Assembly (NCBI GenBank): GCA_024403855.1 | Contig: JAKSRC010000001.1 | Span: forward strand, 62,001-126,000 | Length of the DNA stretch: 64,000 nt | Direction of reading: 5' to 3' | DNA from: Saccharofermentans sp. | GTDB taxonomy: Bacteria; Bacillota; Clostridia; Saccharofermentanales; Saccharofermentanaceae | Part shown: one piece after another, positions 35,832 through 44,800 of the stretch | How the letters are laid out: the number at the start of each line of letters is the position of its first letter | Position numbering within the stretch: the first letter of the stretch is position 1 | The notes under the pieces: generated by a model | The model's input: only the letters and a program-made list of their open reading frames with translations | Database searches by the model: none | What the model was told of the DNA's origin: nothing | Made by a program: the position numbers and the translations under genes

Positions 35832-37022
35832 ATGATTTCTAAGAAAATGGCTGAAGCTCTTAAGGGCGGTTCAGAGATTCGTAAGATGTTTGAAGAAGGC
35901 GGTAGACTTAAGGCTATCTATGGTGCTGACAATGTCTATGATTTCTCTATCGGCAACCCTGACTTAGAGCCCCCGAAGGAAGTCTTCGATGCTCTTAAGG
36001 AACTTGCTGACAACCCGATTCCCGGAATGCACGGATATATGCCTAACAGCGGATATCCCTCAACAAGAAAGATAGTCGCAGAAAAGCGCGGCAAGGAAGC
36101 TGATATGCAAATTGGCGAAGATGCTGTCTGCATGACTGTTGGTGCTGCTTCTGCCATGAATGACGTGCTCCACTCAATCCTTGATCCTGAAGACGAAGTA
36201 ATCCTTCTCGCTCCTTACTTCATGGAATACAACGGCTATGTAGCAAACCATAACGGTAAGGTAGTTATCGTTCAGACCAACGATGTGTTTATGCCCGTCA
36301 TCGCAGATATTGAAAAGGCTATAACAGCAAAGACAAAGGCTATCATCGTTAACTCTCCTAATAATCCTTCCGGTGTTGTTTATCCGGCAGAGCTCTTAAT
36401 CGAACTTAACGAAATGCTTAAGAAGCAGGATCACACAATCTATGTCATCAGCGATGAACCTTATATCGATCTCGCATACGATGGAGCTGTAGTTCCTTCT
36501 GCTCTCAAGTACATCGATAACCTCATCATCTGCTTCTCATGGAGCAAGTCACTTTCCCTTCCTGGCGAAAGAATCGGATACACTCTCGTTTCCCCTAAGT
36601 GCGCTGATTATGCTGAACTTACAGGCGCAATCGTTCTTTCCAACAGAACACTCGGAAGCGTTAATGCACCCGCACTCTGGCAGAGAATCATTGAAAAGGC
36701 AATCTACGCTAAAGTTGACGTCGCTAACTATGAACACAGAAGAAACCTTCTTTACTCCAATATTGTTGACGCTGGTTTCGATGCAGTTAAGCCTAATGGC
36801 GCTCTCTACATCTTCATGAACACTCCTAAGGGATTAACAGATGAAGAGTTTGCAGGAATCTGTGCCAAGCAGAACCTCTTAATCGTTAAGGGATCCAGCT
36901 TTGCTCGTCCTGGATACTGCCGTCTTGCTTTCTGCGTTTCTGAGACTTCTATAAGAAACTCAAGAAAGGCATTCTTCGCAGTTGCTGAAGAACTCGGATT
37001 AAGCCACAGAGCTGAGCTCTAA
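35832..37022 (+). CDS. Pyridoxal-phosphate aminotransferase, class I/II
   Basis: 396 residues. The PLP-lysine motif is SWSKSLSLPGERIG (about 236-249); NSPNNPSG and SDEPY upstream bind the cofactor, and FARPGYCRLAFC near the end holds the carboxylate-binding Arg. This branch is common in Clostridia and is often labelled simply aminotransferase. An extended -10 (TGC-TATATT) lies about 36 bp before the ATG; GAGG is 7 nt before it. The last 4 bp overlap the end of the convergent sortase gene. Amino donor unknown. Confidence 0.9.
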   Translation: MISKKMAEALKGGSEIRKMFEEGGRLKAIYGADNVYDFSIGNPDLEPPKEVFDALKELADNPIPGMHGYMPNSGYPSTRKIVAEKRGKEADMQIGEDAVCMTVGAASAMNDVLHSILDPEDEVILLAPYFMEYNGYVANHNGKVVIVQTNDVFMPVIADIEKAITAKTKAIIVNSPNNPSGVVYPAELLIELNEMLKKQDHTIYVISDEPYIDLAYDGAVVPSALKYIDNLIICFSWSKSLSLPGERIGYTLVSPKCADYAELTGAIVLSNRTLGSVNAPALWQRIIEKAIYAKVDVANYEHRRNLLYSNIVDAGFDAVKPNGALYIFMNTPKGLTDEEFAGICAKQNLLIVKGSSFARPGYCRLAFCVSETSIRNSRKAFFAVAEELGLSHRAEL

Positions 37023-37699
37023 TCAGGAATCAGGGTCACAACAAATCGCCAGTCATCTCCTTTCTCTCTGGCACAGGTTATAAGAGTAATCATTACTTTG
37101 TAATCTTTTGAAGATCCAACATATTGATCAAGTTCATAGGGTGAACAGTAGTAAGTACCGTTCACCCTATATTTTTGCTCTTTTCCATCCGGCAGCAACA
37201 ATGTCGCTTTATCACCGATCCTAATTCTAGTAAGCTTATCAAATATAGTATGAGTAATATTATTCCTGTGCCCGACAATAACAGCATTCCCTTCTTTACC
37301 AAGCTTTCCAGTATTCTTTAAAAGAATCACGCCGTAGCGCATTGCAAGCGGCGTGTTCTCTCTCCATATTGGTTCTTCAATGCCAATACCGGGTATACTG
37401 ATCGATCCTTCAAGATGGAGCTGTTCTTTTTCCTGATTTCCACCTGCATAGTATTCTGCAATCTCTATCCAGCTATCTATCGGATCAGTATCTTTTTTAT
37501 TCTCTTCTCCTTCTATCGCAAGAAAATCTCCAGCAGGTACTTCAAATGTCACTTCTTTACTATCACTCTTTAAAATATCTGCTTTTACCGACTGTCTGAC
37601 ATATGACTTTGCATATTCAGACAAGAAAACAAGAATCCCGAAAATTGCCATCAACGCTAAAAGGAATAACAATATGCTCTTGAAGTACTTCTTTAACAT
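37019..37699 (-). CDS. Sortase serving the adjacent adhesin
   Basis: 226 residues. An N-terminal membrane anchor (7-27) precedes the sortase barrel with catalytic VGHRN (His144), TLITCA (Cys209) and RFVV (Arg218). Sequence layout with an N-terminal anchor and TLxTC suits class D- or A-like sortases; class is not certain. It starts 7 bp inside the end of the adhesin gene, so the two are coupled and this is almost surely its dedicated transpeptidase. It would join the adhesin to peptidoglycan after cutting its C-terminal signal. Confidence 0.93.
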   Translation of the reverse strand: MLKKYFKSILLFLLALMAIFGILVFLSEYAKSYVRQSVKADILKSDSKEVTFEVPAGDFLAIEGEENKKDTDPIDSWIEIAEYYAGGNQEKEQLHLEGSISIPGIGIEEPIWRENTPLAMRYGVILLKNTGKLGKEGNAVIVGHRNNITHTIFDKLTRIRIGDKATLLLPDGKEQKYRVNGTYYCSPYELDQYVGSSKDYKVMITLITCAREKGDDWRFVVTLIPD

Positions 37700-40600
37700 C
37701 GTTTGTCCCTTTTAATCCTTCTGTTCTTTATCTCTCCATACAAGACATATGTTGCAGCGCCAAAAGAAATCAGGAAAACAACAATACCGGAAATTGTGTA
37801 TGGACTCAGAATCTCACCTGAAACTGGGACATTGGTAACATCAAGACTCTGATCTTTGTTGTTAAGATCTTCGTGAGAAAGAATCCAGATGTCATCGTCC
37901 CTGATCCCCATAGAGATCTCTTCATCGGTGGATTTGTCATAGATATTCTCGAAAACAACTACTGTATCACCACTTTCAAGACCGTTAGATTTGAATTTGA
38001 TAGTCACGTCAACCTGACCTGAGGGACTATCCGGCACAAACTGCTGAAGCGATACTACTTCACTACCTTTATTTGTAATTTCAGTGCCATCAGTTAATCT
38101 CAAAGAAGCTTTGGCGTAGTAAGTTCGTCCAACTTCAAGATTATCGTAACTGATGTGATCGACTATTGTGACCGTAGAATTTCCAAGTATCGTCTTATCG
38201 CCCTTAATCGTAGTTGCATAAGTATTGCATGAAGGCCTGGTAAGAGTCTGATTCTTATCGTTCAAATCTTTATGTGATGCAATTGGCTTTGTTCCACCTT
38301 TTATAAATAATGACTCAAATACTACTAATTCAACTTCATCCAAAGGCACTTTGACATCGTCAAAAATCACATTAACAAAACCATCCGGAGCTTCAGGTGA
38401 AAATTCAACACTTACCTCATAAATCTGGCCATCTGAATCTATATATTTCTCACCGGTTGTTTTATCGATAAGCGTACCCTTAACGATATAAGCGTCATCG
38501 GGATTCAGACCTTCAAAACTTACTTTGTCTATAATAGACACTGCTTCATCAAATGTAAGTACGCCCGTACCTGTATTTCTATCAGATGCCTTAGTAGATA
38601 GTTTGGGCTCAACAAAGACTGTCTGATCAGGATCATCAATATTCTTATGTTCAGCTATCGTAATGTTCCTGAACAAAAGACTTTCAAAACATACGATGGC
38701 AAATGAATTCTTTCCAGCTTCATGAGCCTGTTCAGAAAGATAACTACTGTCCACTATGAACTTAACCAGGATATCTCCGGTTACTACTTCTCGTCCCTTC
38801 TCATCAATTGAGACTTCGCCTAATTTAACGTCAGCCTTAAAAGTGACTTCAGTAATATACTCTTTACCTTGTCTGTCTTTTAATGTTTCTCCTGTAGACT
38901 TATCCACGAGACTACCAGAAAGCGTATATTCGTAACCAGTAACGAGATTTTCAATATGCACTTTATCCGTCAATTCAATTGCAGACCCACAATTCAAATC
39001 ATGGGCACCGTCAGCTCCTGTAAGTTCAGTATGAATCAAAGGATTGAGATCAAGTTTATTGGTCACTTTGAATTCAAGTGTTTTGTTATCGTCAGCTTCA
39101 TTAATCCTGACAATTCGTGACTTCCCTTCACTTCCGTCATCCCAGACGACCTTATATGTCGGTGCTGCTTTTTCGTCGATACGATACCAACCGGTAGGCA
39201 GATTATTGAAGAACAGATACCCTAATGAATCTGTCTTCCCACTAGCAAGAGTCGACTTCTGCCATACTGGTTCTTTATCTTTGCCACCATAGTAGATACT
39301 GAATTCGACATTACCATTAATTCCGTCTTCAGATTTCTTGACAAGTTTTATGAAGCCTTCGGTCCTGTCATTTGTTACGCTTTCAGAAAGCTTATCCGTA
39401 CCAATTGTTATGTCCTTATACCATTTACCATCCTTGCCGTCTTTGAAACCTTCCGGGATCTTGTAAGTATAGGCAGCAGAAGTTCCAGAATATGTTTTGA
39501 CAGGCACAACTTCCGCAAGTCTATAATCTCCTGACGGAAGATCAAAACTTGTAACTCCGCTTCTACTTCCTGTTTTCCACAAAACACTACCATCTTCAGT
39601 TGATACTCCTTCAGCTAATTTAATCTTTAAATCTTTGCTCCAAAGCTCGAAAACACAGTCTGCTTTGGAATCATCTCTATCAGAGACACTTTTCGAGAGT
39701 TCAAATTTCCCCTTTTCGATATTGTTCTCACACGAGAATGAATATGTCTTGGTCGCATCTGATTTATCCGTTGTAAAAACATACTGGTAGCAAGTGTCGG
39801 TTACCTTGGACCAACCTGAAGAATTCTTGTATACATATGGCAATTCGGTTCCATCTATACACTTAAAAGGCTCTTCTTTCGCGTATTCTTCGGTAATCAC
39901 ATACTCTGTCCCTGTTTTTATCGGAAAAGAAGTGATTCCTGTTAGCTTATTTCCATATGAATCAAACCAGTTCCATTTGTTATCGGTATTCTTATATGAA
40001 GCTACAACAGCCGAGCCCTCGCGTAATGTAAAAACTACACTTGCTGTATCAAAGCCTGTCGATGTCGTCTTCTCCAAAGAAACAGATGTTGCTTCGCAAA
40101 ACAATCCTGCACCTTTATTTCTACCGGAAGTCTCATCAGTCGTAACCATATTCGTTATACGAATTACATCTGAACCCGAAAGATAGGAATAGTCATTCCT
40201 GGTAGTCTTATAGAGTTCTTTTCCTTCCAGAGTAGAGATAGAGTATTCAAGTTTTCCTTTTGAGCCATCAGTATCAGAAAGACTTATTTCAATTACATAA
40301 GTATTGGGGTCAACAAATGTATAGACATCCGGCAACTTACCATCCTGATCTTTAAGATTTATCTTACTTCCACTATCTGTGATAATGCCTGAAGGAGCCG
40401 TTGTCTCTTTGATATAAAGAGTATTTCCATATGTCCCCTTCTGATCGCTCTTCTCAGTAAGAATGAATTTCTGCTTTGAAAAAGACGAACCGTTAAGTGC
40501 ATAGTAGTCAGTATAAATACCATCAGAATCATCATCTCTGAGTTCACCAGCGAGATTAGTAAGTTCACTATCCTTATAGATCGAAAATATCGCTCCAATA

Positions 40601-41430
40601 TAATTAATACCTGACACGTCTCTTTTATCTAAGTAGAAACCGACCAGGGCATTATCAGTAAGAGCAGTCGCTTTAAGGCCCATGAAACCTGTAAAACTGC
40701 CCTTACCTGCTTCAGAAGAGCTGCTGGCCAAAGACTTTTTCACAAAATATCCGGCAGTAGAGCTTGCTGTCCAATGCATAGGAACACCATCTTCAATACC
40801 GGCATAAATTGTAATGTGCTGGGCATTATTCTTGTCGTTGTTATCGTTCCACCACATAATCATGTCGCCAGGAAGAAAGCCATACTTATTGATAATGGTA
40901 ATCCACTCATCACTTTGTATACCTTTAGTTCCATTGGTTTCAAAACTCGAAAAGTGGTTTTCAGCAGGCTTGATACCTCTGTTCTTAAGAATGCCATTTG
41001 TAAAGCTCGACTTAATTCCGGCAAATCCAGGTCTTTCAAAACCATATTTATCAGGTGTTCCACCACCCGTATATGAAAGAGTCTTCTTTCCATATGAACC
41101 TGGGGTTCCTGTTATTTTGGCAGTCTTTAAAGCAACACTATATGCGAGGCTTACTGAACCGGCACAGTCGATACCGTCCCAGCCACCACCGCCCCACTGG
41201 TACTTAACACCATCAAGCTTTTTGCATGCTGCAAGGATGGCATCTCGAAAAGCTTTTCCACTCGTATAACCGGCGTTTCTTGTGTTTGCCTCAGAGACAA
41301 GAGCATTAGTGCTTAAAACTGCTGCATTTACGGTATTGTTATGAATAAAAAACGGTAACGTGCCTATTGCAATCGTTACCGTCAGTATCAGAGTAATTAC
41401 CTTAGCTTCAATTAATCGTTTCTTCGTCAC
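37693..41430 (-). CDS. Large surface adhesin: NlpC/P60-like head, SpaA-like repeats, three ester-bond domains
   Basis: 1,245 residues from a GTG with GGAGG 7 nt upstream. Signal peptide about 1-36. Residues 50-255 form an NlpC/P60-like domain with GIDCAGS (Cys89) and HITIYAG (His205). Several Cna_B/SpaA-like domains follow (about 263-800). Three T-Q ester-bond (VaFE-type) domains come next, each with a central VxFES/VVFEN strand and ending HKNIDDPDQT, HKDLNDKNQT or HEDLNNKDQS. The C-terminus has VPVSGE, a hydrophobic helix and a KNRRIKRDKR tail: a cell-wall sorting signal with VPVSG replacing LPXTG. It overlaps the sortase gene. Confidence 0.9.
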   Translation of the reverse strand: MTKKRLIEAKVITLILTVTIAIGTLPFFIHNNTVNAAVLSTNALVSEANTRNAGYTSGKAFRDAILAACKKLDGVKYQWGGGGWDGIDCAGSVSLAYSVALKTAKITGTPGSYGKKTLSYTGGGTPDKYGFERPGFAGIKSSFTNGILKNRGIKPAENHFSSFETNGTKGIQSDEWITIINKYGFLPGDMIMWWNDNNDKNNAQHITIYAGIEDGVPMHWTASSTAGYFVKKSLASSSSEAGKGSFTGFMGLKATALTDNALVGFYLDKRDVSGINYIGAIFSIYKDSELTNLAGELRDDDSDGIYTDYYALNGSSFSKQKFILTEKSDQKGTYGNTLYIKETTAPSGIITDSGSKINLKDQDGKLPDVYTFVDPNTYVIEISLSDTDGSKGKLEYSISTLEGKELYKTTRNDYSYLSGSDVIRITNMVTTDETSGRNKGAGLFCEATSVSLEKTTSTGFDTASVVFTLREGSAVVASYKNTDNKWNWFDSYGNKLTGITSFPIKTGTEYVITEEYAKEEPFKCIDGTELPYVYKNSSGWSKVTDTCYQYVFTTDKSDATKTYSFSCENNIEKGKFELSKSVSDRDDSKADCVFELWSKDLKIKLAEGVSTEDGSVLWKTGSRSGVTSFDLPSGDYRLAEVVPVKTYSGTSAAYTYKIPEGFKDGKDGKWYKDITIGTDKLSESVTNDRTEGFIKLVKKSEDGINGNVEFSIYYGGKDKEPVWQKSTLASGKTDSLGYLFFNNLPTGWYRIDEKAAPTYKVVWDDGSEGKSRIVRINEADDNKTLEFKVTNKLDLNPLIHTELTGADGAHDLNCGSAIELTDKVHIENLVTGYEYTLSGSLVDKSTGETLKDRQGKEYITEVTFKADVKLGEVSIDEKGREVVTGDILVKFIVDSSYLSEQAHEAGKNSFAIVCFESLLFRNITIAEHKNIDDPDQTVFVEPKLSTKASDRNTGTGVLTFDEAVSIIDKVSFEGLNPDDAYIVKGTLIDKTTGEKYIDSDGQIYEVSVEFSPEAPDGFVNVIFDDVKVPLDEVELVVFESLFIKGGTKPIASHKDLNDKNQTLTRPSCNTYATTIKGDKTILGNSTVTIVDHISYDNLEVGRTYYAKASLRLTDGTEITNKGSEVVSLQQFVPDSPSGQVDVTIKFKSNGLESGDTVVVFENIYDKSTDEEISMGIRDDDIWILSHEDLNNKDQSLDVTNVPVSGEILSPYTISGIVVFLISFGAATYVLYGEIKNRRIKRDKRC

Positions 41431-42389
41431 GATGCTTCCTCCACTGAATCGTTAAGCTTTTCGATGGTTCCACCAACAAGGTTATAGACGTAAACGCTGT
41501 CAGAGAGTTTGTCGGAAAGCCTTACATGCTCGTCATTCGTATCCCTGACAAGATCTACCAGTCTTTTGCTTTCAGCGAAAGTTTCTTTTGAAAGAACCAC
41601 AAGTTCGTGAACAGATGAAGGCAGAATATAGCAATCTGTACCGATACGATTTACGACACTCTTTAAAACATCCGAATAGAGAAGCGCATTTGCTCCAAAA
41701 AACTCATACTCATTAGAGATAACATATACGCGTTCTCTTTCCGGAACACCATCTACATCTGAAAAAGCTCTGTATATTTCATCTTCAGAAGCTCCCCATC
41801 TCTTCATAACACGCGTCATAGTCTCCTCGATTCTTTCACTCTTAAACGGGAAAAGCATCTTGGTATTCTTCATAGCTAATCGGTACAGTTCTTTCTCTTT
41901 GAGATCTTCTGCTTGTGCTATGTCATTTGTAATAAGAAATCCAGATACTCCATGCTCATCGCAGCTGACAATAGCCCTGTAGACTACAGCTAAATCCAGA
42001 AATTCCCTGTGAGGACACACCTTGATCATTTCCTCGTTTTCCTTGGCATTGACCATTTGGAAAACAATCTTGTCCTTAATGGATTCAAAGTCGAGCTTCA
42101 TTACTTCTTCCGGCAGATACCTCAAAGATTCTTCAAGATAAACTGCCTGGTTCGACATAACTCTCTCAAATGAATCGCAATCAAGATACTGTTCGTACAT
42201 ACGCTCCATATAGAAAGTCGGGCTGCAGAAAGACTTCTTCTTCTCCTTCGGCTTAATGACAACTCCCGTAAGGCAAGTATTCACCTTAGGCACCTTTCTA
42301 AGTTCCAATTCGCAGTCTGAGTATCTTTCAGGCATATAATCCAGAAACTCATTCATTACTCTCTCCTTAAACCTCTCGTAACTTAACAT
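41427..42389 (-). CDS. DUF5688-like protein of unknown function
   Basis: 320 residues from an ATG at 42389 with GGAGG 8 nt upstream; the 60-bp longer frame would begin inside the upstream terminator. The length and the layout (NKAxYLExSLRYLPEE-type block, then VLSNEYEFFGANALLY and YILPSSVHELVVL) recall DUF5688 proteins frequent in gut Clostridia. The family has no known activity. It is predicted soluble. It overlaps the adhesin gene by 4 bp, so it is co-translated with a surface protein and sortase, which is an unusual partner set. Confidence 0.75.
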   Translation of the reverse strand: MLSYERFKERVMNEFLDYMPERYSDCELELRKVPKVNTCLTGVVIKPKEKKKSFCSPTFYMERMYEQYLDCDSFERVMSNQAVYLEESLRYLPEEVMKLDFESIKDKIVFQMVNAKENEEMIKVCPHREFLDLAVVYRAIVSCDEHGVSGFLITNDIAQAEDLKEKELYRLAMKNTKMLFPFKSERIEETMTRVMKRWGASEDEIYRAFSDVDGVPERERVYVISNEYEFFGANALLYSDVLKSVVNRIGTDCYILPSSVHELVVLSKETFAESKRLVDLVRDTNDEHVRLSDKLSDSVYVYNLVGGTIEKLNDSVEEAS

Positions 42390-42424
42390 ATTCATTTCCT
42401 CCGTATGAAAAATAGAAATAAAAA

Positions 42425-42446
42425 AACGCACCCCGAAGGATGCGTT
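42425..42446 (-). terminator. Terminator of the def-to-thiN operon
   Basis: Minus strand AACGCATCC/GGGTGCGTT stem with TTCG loop followed by seven T residues. It lies 36 bp before the DUF5688-like gene, so that operon's promoter must overlap it, lie upstream, or depend on read-through. Confidence 0.92.
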
Positions 42447-42562
42447 CATTCATTTACAGCATAAGTTTAGACAGATTTATGGTCTCATTCAATATTTAAT
42501 AGTCTCAATTTCGGCACCTAAAAATGCATTTTGAATTGGTTTCTATTGATTATATGTACAAG

Positions 42563-43222
42563 TTAGATTGCCTTGGTAACTACAACCAGAAGCATTCCTG
42601 ACTTAATATTTACAGTAACTTTCTTAGTATTCTTTTTCGGATGATTAGAGAAAGAAAAAGATGAACCTGCCGTCAGATCCATATCCTTAAGAGGATAGTA
42701 AAGACCTTTTGAAGAAACACCTTTCACCATGTCATTAAAATTCCAAGGAATCAATGAAACAGCTGCATCACCTTCATATTTGCTGACATCGAAAGATACT
42801 TCATCTTCACCATACAATGGATAGCAAGAAGTAATGCCGTCAGTTACAGTAATCTTTCTGCCTTGAGATCTAAGGTTTAATGCAATTCCAAGATTAGCAA
42901 TTGCATGATCAATTCTGGATGACAAAGGACAAACAAGAACAACTTCATCGTTCTTCTCTGCTTTTCCGATAGCTATCTCAGTATCAGTCCAGTCTTTTTC
43001 GATCGGATAAACTTCAGTAAAAACATTATTGGACTTAATGAATTCAAGGCCTTGGTCAGTTATTGAATCCATATCACCCAATGCAATATCAGGAATAATA
43101 TTGATCTTTGCAAGATAATCACAGCCAGAATCGCAGCCTATTATACAGGCATCGTCATAGCTTTTAATTACATCGGAAGCTTCACGCGGCAGAGGTCCGC
43201 CGGTTACGATAATGTAGCGCAT
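42563..43222 (-). CDS. thiN: Thiamine pyrophosphokinase
   Basis: 219 residues. The N-terminal domain has GCDSGCDYL and PDIALGDMDS, and WTDTEIAI follows, all typical of ThiN; the C-terminal half is the thiamine-binding beta domain. It converts thiamine to thiamine diphosphate using ATP. It is the last gene of the conserved def-to-thiN operon and overlaps rpe by 19 bp. Confidence 0.95.
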   Translation of the reverse strand: MRYIIVTGGPLPREASDVIKSYDDACIIGCDSGCDYLAKINIIPDIALGDMDSITDQGLEFIKSNNVFTEVYPIEKDWTDTEIAIGKAEKNDEVVLVCPLSSRIDHAIANLGIALNLRSQGRKITVTDGITSCYPLYGEDEVSFDVSKYEGDAAVSLIPWNFNDMVKGVSSKGLYYPLKDMDLTAGSSFSFSNHPKKNTKKVTVNIKSGMLLVVVTKAI

Positions 43223-43866
43223 GCTTTAAGTTCTTCAATAGCCTTACCGGGATCTTCTGCGCTAAACACAGCGCTTCCTGCAACGAAAAGTCTTGCACCC
43301 GCATCATATATCTCTTTGATATTGGACTTCTTTACACCGCCATCAACAGAAATAACAGTATCAGCACCCTGTTCATCAATTGCTTTTCTAAGTTTTCTGA
43401 TACGTTCATCAGAAGAAGTAAGATATCCTTGTCCGCCAAAACCGGGATAAACAGTCATAATGAGAATAATGTCGACTTTACCAATGTAAGGGAAAACTGC
43501 CTCTACGGGTGTGTCTGGATCAATAGAAATTCCTGCACTCTTACCAAGTGCTTTGATCTCATCGATAAGCTTATCAGGATCCTTAGCACATTCGAGGTGG
43601 AAAGTAATATTATCACAACCGCAATCAGCAAAAGCCTTAATATACTTCTCAGGCTCTGTAATCATTAAATGAGTATAGAACTTTATATCTGTATGCTTAC
43701 GGATAGACTGAATAACAGGAATACCAAACGAAATATTATCAACGTAGTGACCATCCATAACATCGATATGGAGATACTCACAATTATTCTCAACTGCTTT
43801 AATATCTCTCATGAGGTATCCGAAATCCGCTGCAAGTATTGACGGTGCTATATCAAGATCCTTCAT
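43204..43866 (-). CDS. rpe: Ribulose-phosphate 3-epimerase
   Basis: 220 residues, a TIM barrel. APSILAADFG (7-16), HIDVMDGHYV and the strictly conserved MTVYPGFGGQ and SVDGGV motifs are present, with the metal-binding His and Asp residues in place. It interconverts ribulose-5-phosphate and xylulose-5-phosphate. It overlaps rsgA by 4 bp and thiN by 19 bp. Confidence 0.97.
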   Translation of the reverse strand: MKDLDIAPSILAADFGYLMRDIKAVENNCEYLHIDVMDGHYVDNISFGIPVIQSIRKHTDIKFYTHLMITEPEKYIKAFADCGCDNITFHLECAKDPDKLIDEIKALGKSAGISIDPDTPVEAVFPYIGKVDIILIMTVYPGFGGQGYLTSSDERIRKLRKAIDEQGADTVISVDGGVKKSNIKEIYDAGARLFVAGSAVFSAEDPGKAIEELKACATLS

Positions 43867-44789
43867 TGTTTTCTCCTATGCTTATAGTTATTCCTATTAT
43901 CGTATAGCTCAGTATAAAAGCTTTTATATCTGTCATAACGGCCTTCATCGATAATGCCGTCTGACAAAGCATCGCGCACAACACAGCCATCTTCTTTTCT
44001 GTGCGAGCAATCGTCGAATCTGCAACCAGTAGCAATCTTGGTTATCTCAGGAAATCCGTAAAGAACATCCCTGTAATCTACACCCTGATCCTCCAAAGAG
44101 AGAGAAGTAAAACCTGGTGTATCACATATAAACCCATCGAAAAACTCATGAAGTTCGACGTGTCTTGTCGTATGCTTACCTCTACGAATCTTAGCACTGA
44201 CTTCACCGGTCTCCATAAGGTCATAACCCAAGAGGCTGTTGCAAAGAGTACTCTTACCAACTCCAGAAGGTCCGGCAAATGCGGCAATCCCCTCACCTAT
44301 TATATCCTTAAGCTTACTTTTAGTAAGAGGATTAACAGGTGTAGATAATAGAACTTCATACCCTGCGTTAGTATAAATTTCACAAAGTTTTTCACCATCG
44401 CCTTCATTCAGATCACTCTTGGTAAAGATGATCACAGGCTTAATATCGCCCAATGAACATACAAGAAGCATCTTATCAAGCAAGGTCAGATCCGGCTCAG
44501 GATCTGCTACGGAAAAAGTAAGAAGCATTATCGAAAGATTGGCAACTGCCGGTCTATTAATAAAACTAACTCTGTCTGCGATGTCAGTTATGACATAAGG
44601 AACATCAGGATCACCTGAAGAAATTATGGTTACTCTATCTCCTATTGCAGGCTTAATTCCTTTCAGTCTGAACTGTCCTCTCGCAGCACACTGAGCATAG
44701 AGATGTTTTCCACAATTTTCAAAGCGGACGGTGTAAACACCGCCCACTCCTTTAGTGATAACTCCGTTAATGCTTCCGTTATCTCCCAT
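43863..44789 (-). CDS. rsgA: Small ribosomal subunit GTPase RsgA
   Basis: 308 residues from the ATG at 44789; the TTG just before it is nearer the AAGG site and less likely. N-terminal OB fold, then a circularly permuted GTPase: TKSDL (G4) precedes GPSGVGKSTL (G1) and DTPGF (G3). The zinc-binding end is CRFDDCSHRKEDGC. RsgA checks late 30S maturation. In Firmicutes it is a PrkC substrate, and the kinase gene is immediately upstream. Confidence 0.97.
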   Translation of the reverse strand: MGDNGSINGVITKGVGGVYTVRFENCGKHLYAQCAARGQFRLKGIKPAIGDRVTIISSGDPDVPYVITDIADRVSFINRPAVANLSIMLLTFSVADPEPDLTLLDKMLLVCSLGDIKPVIIFTKSDLNEGDGEKLCEIYTNAGYEVLLSTPVNPLTKSKLKDIIGEGIAAFAGPSGVGKSTLCNSLLGYDLMETGEVSAKIRRGKHTTRHVELHEFFDGFICDTPGFTSLSLEDQGVDYRDVLYGFPEITKIATGCRFDDCSHRKEDGCVVRDALSDGIIDEGRYDRYKSFYTELYDNRNNYKHRRKQ

Positions 44790-44800
44790 CAAAGTATGCC

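Noticed and set aside
37019..37022. Frameshift or misassembly where two convergent genes overlap by 4 bp
   Set aside because: Both proteins have complete, family-typical C-termini, so this is simply tight convergent packing.
42447..42562. Clear promoter for the adhesin operon
   Set aside because: The best match (TTGAAT, 17 bp, TAAACT on the minus strand) has only 4/6 in each box, and a terminator lies between it and the first gene.
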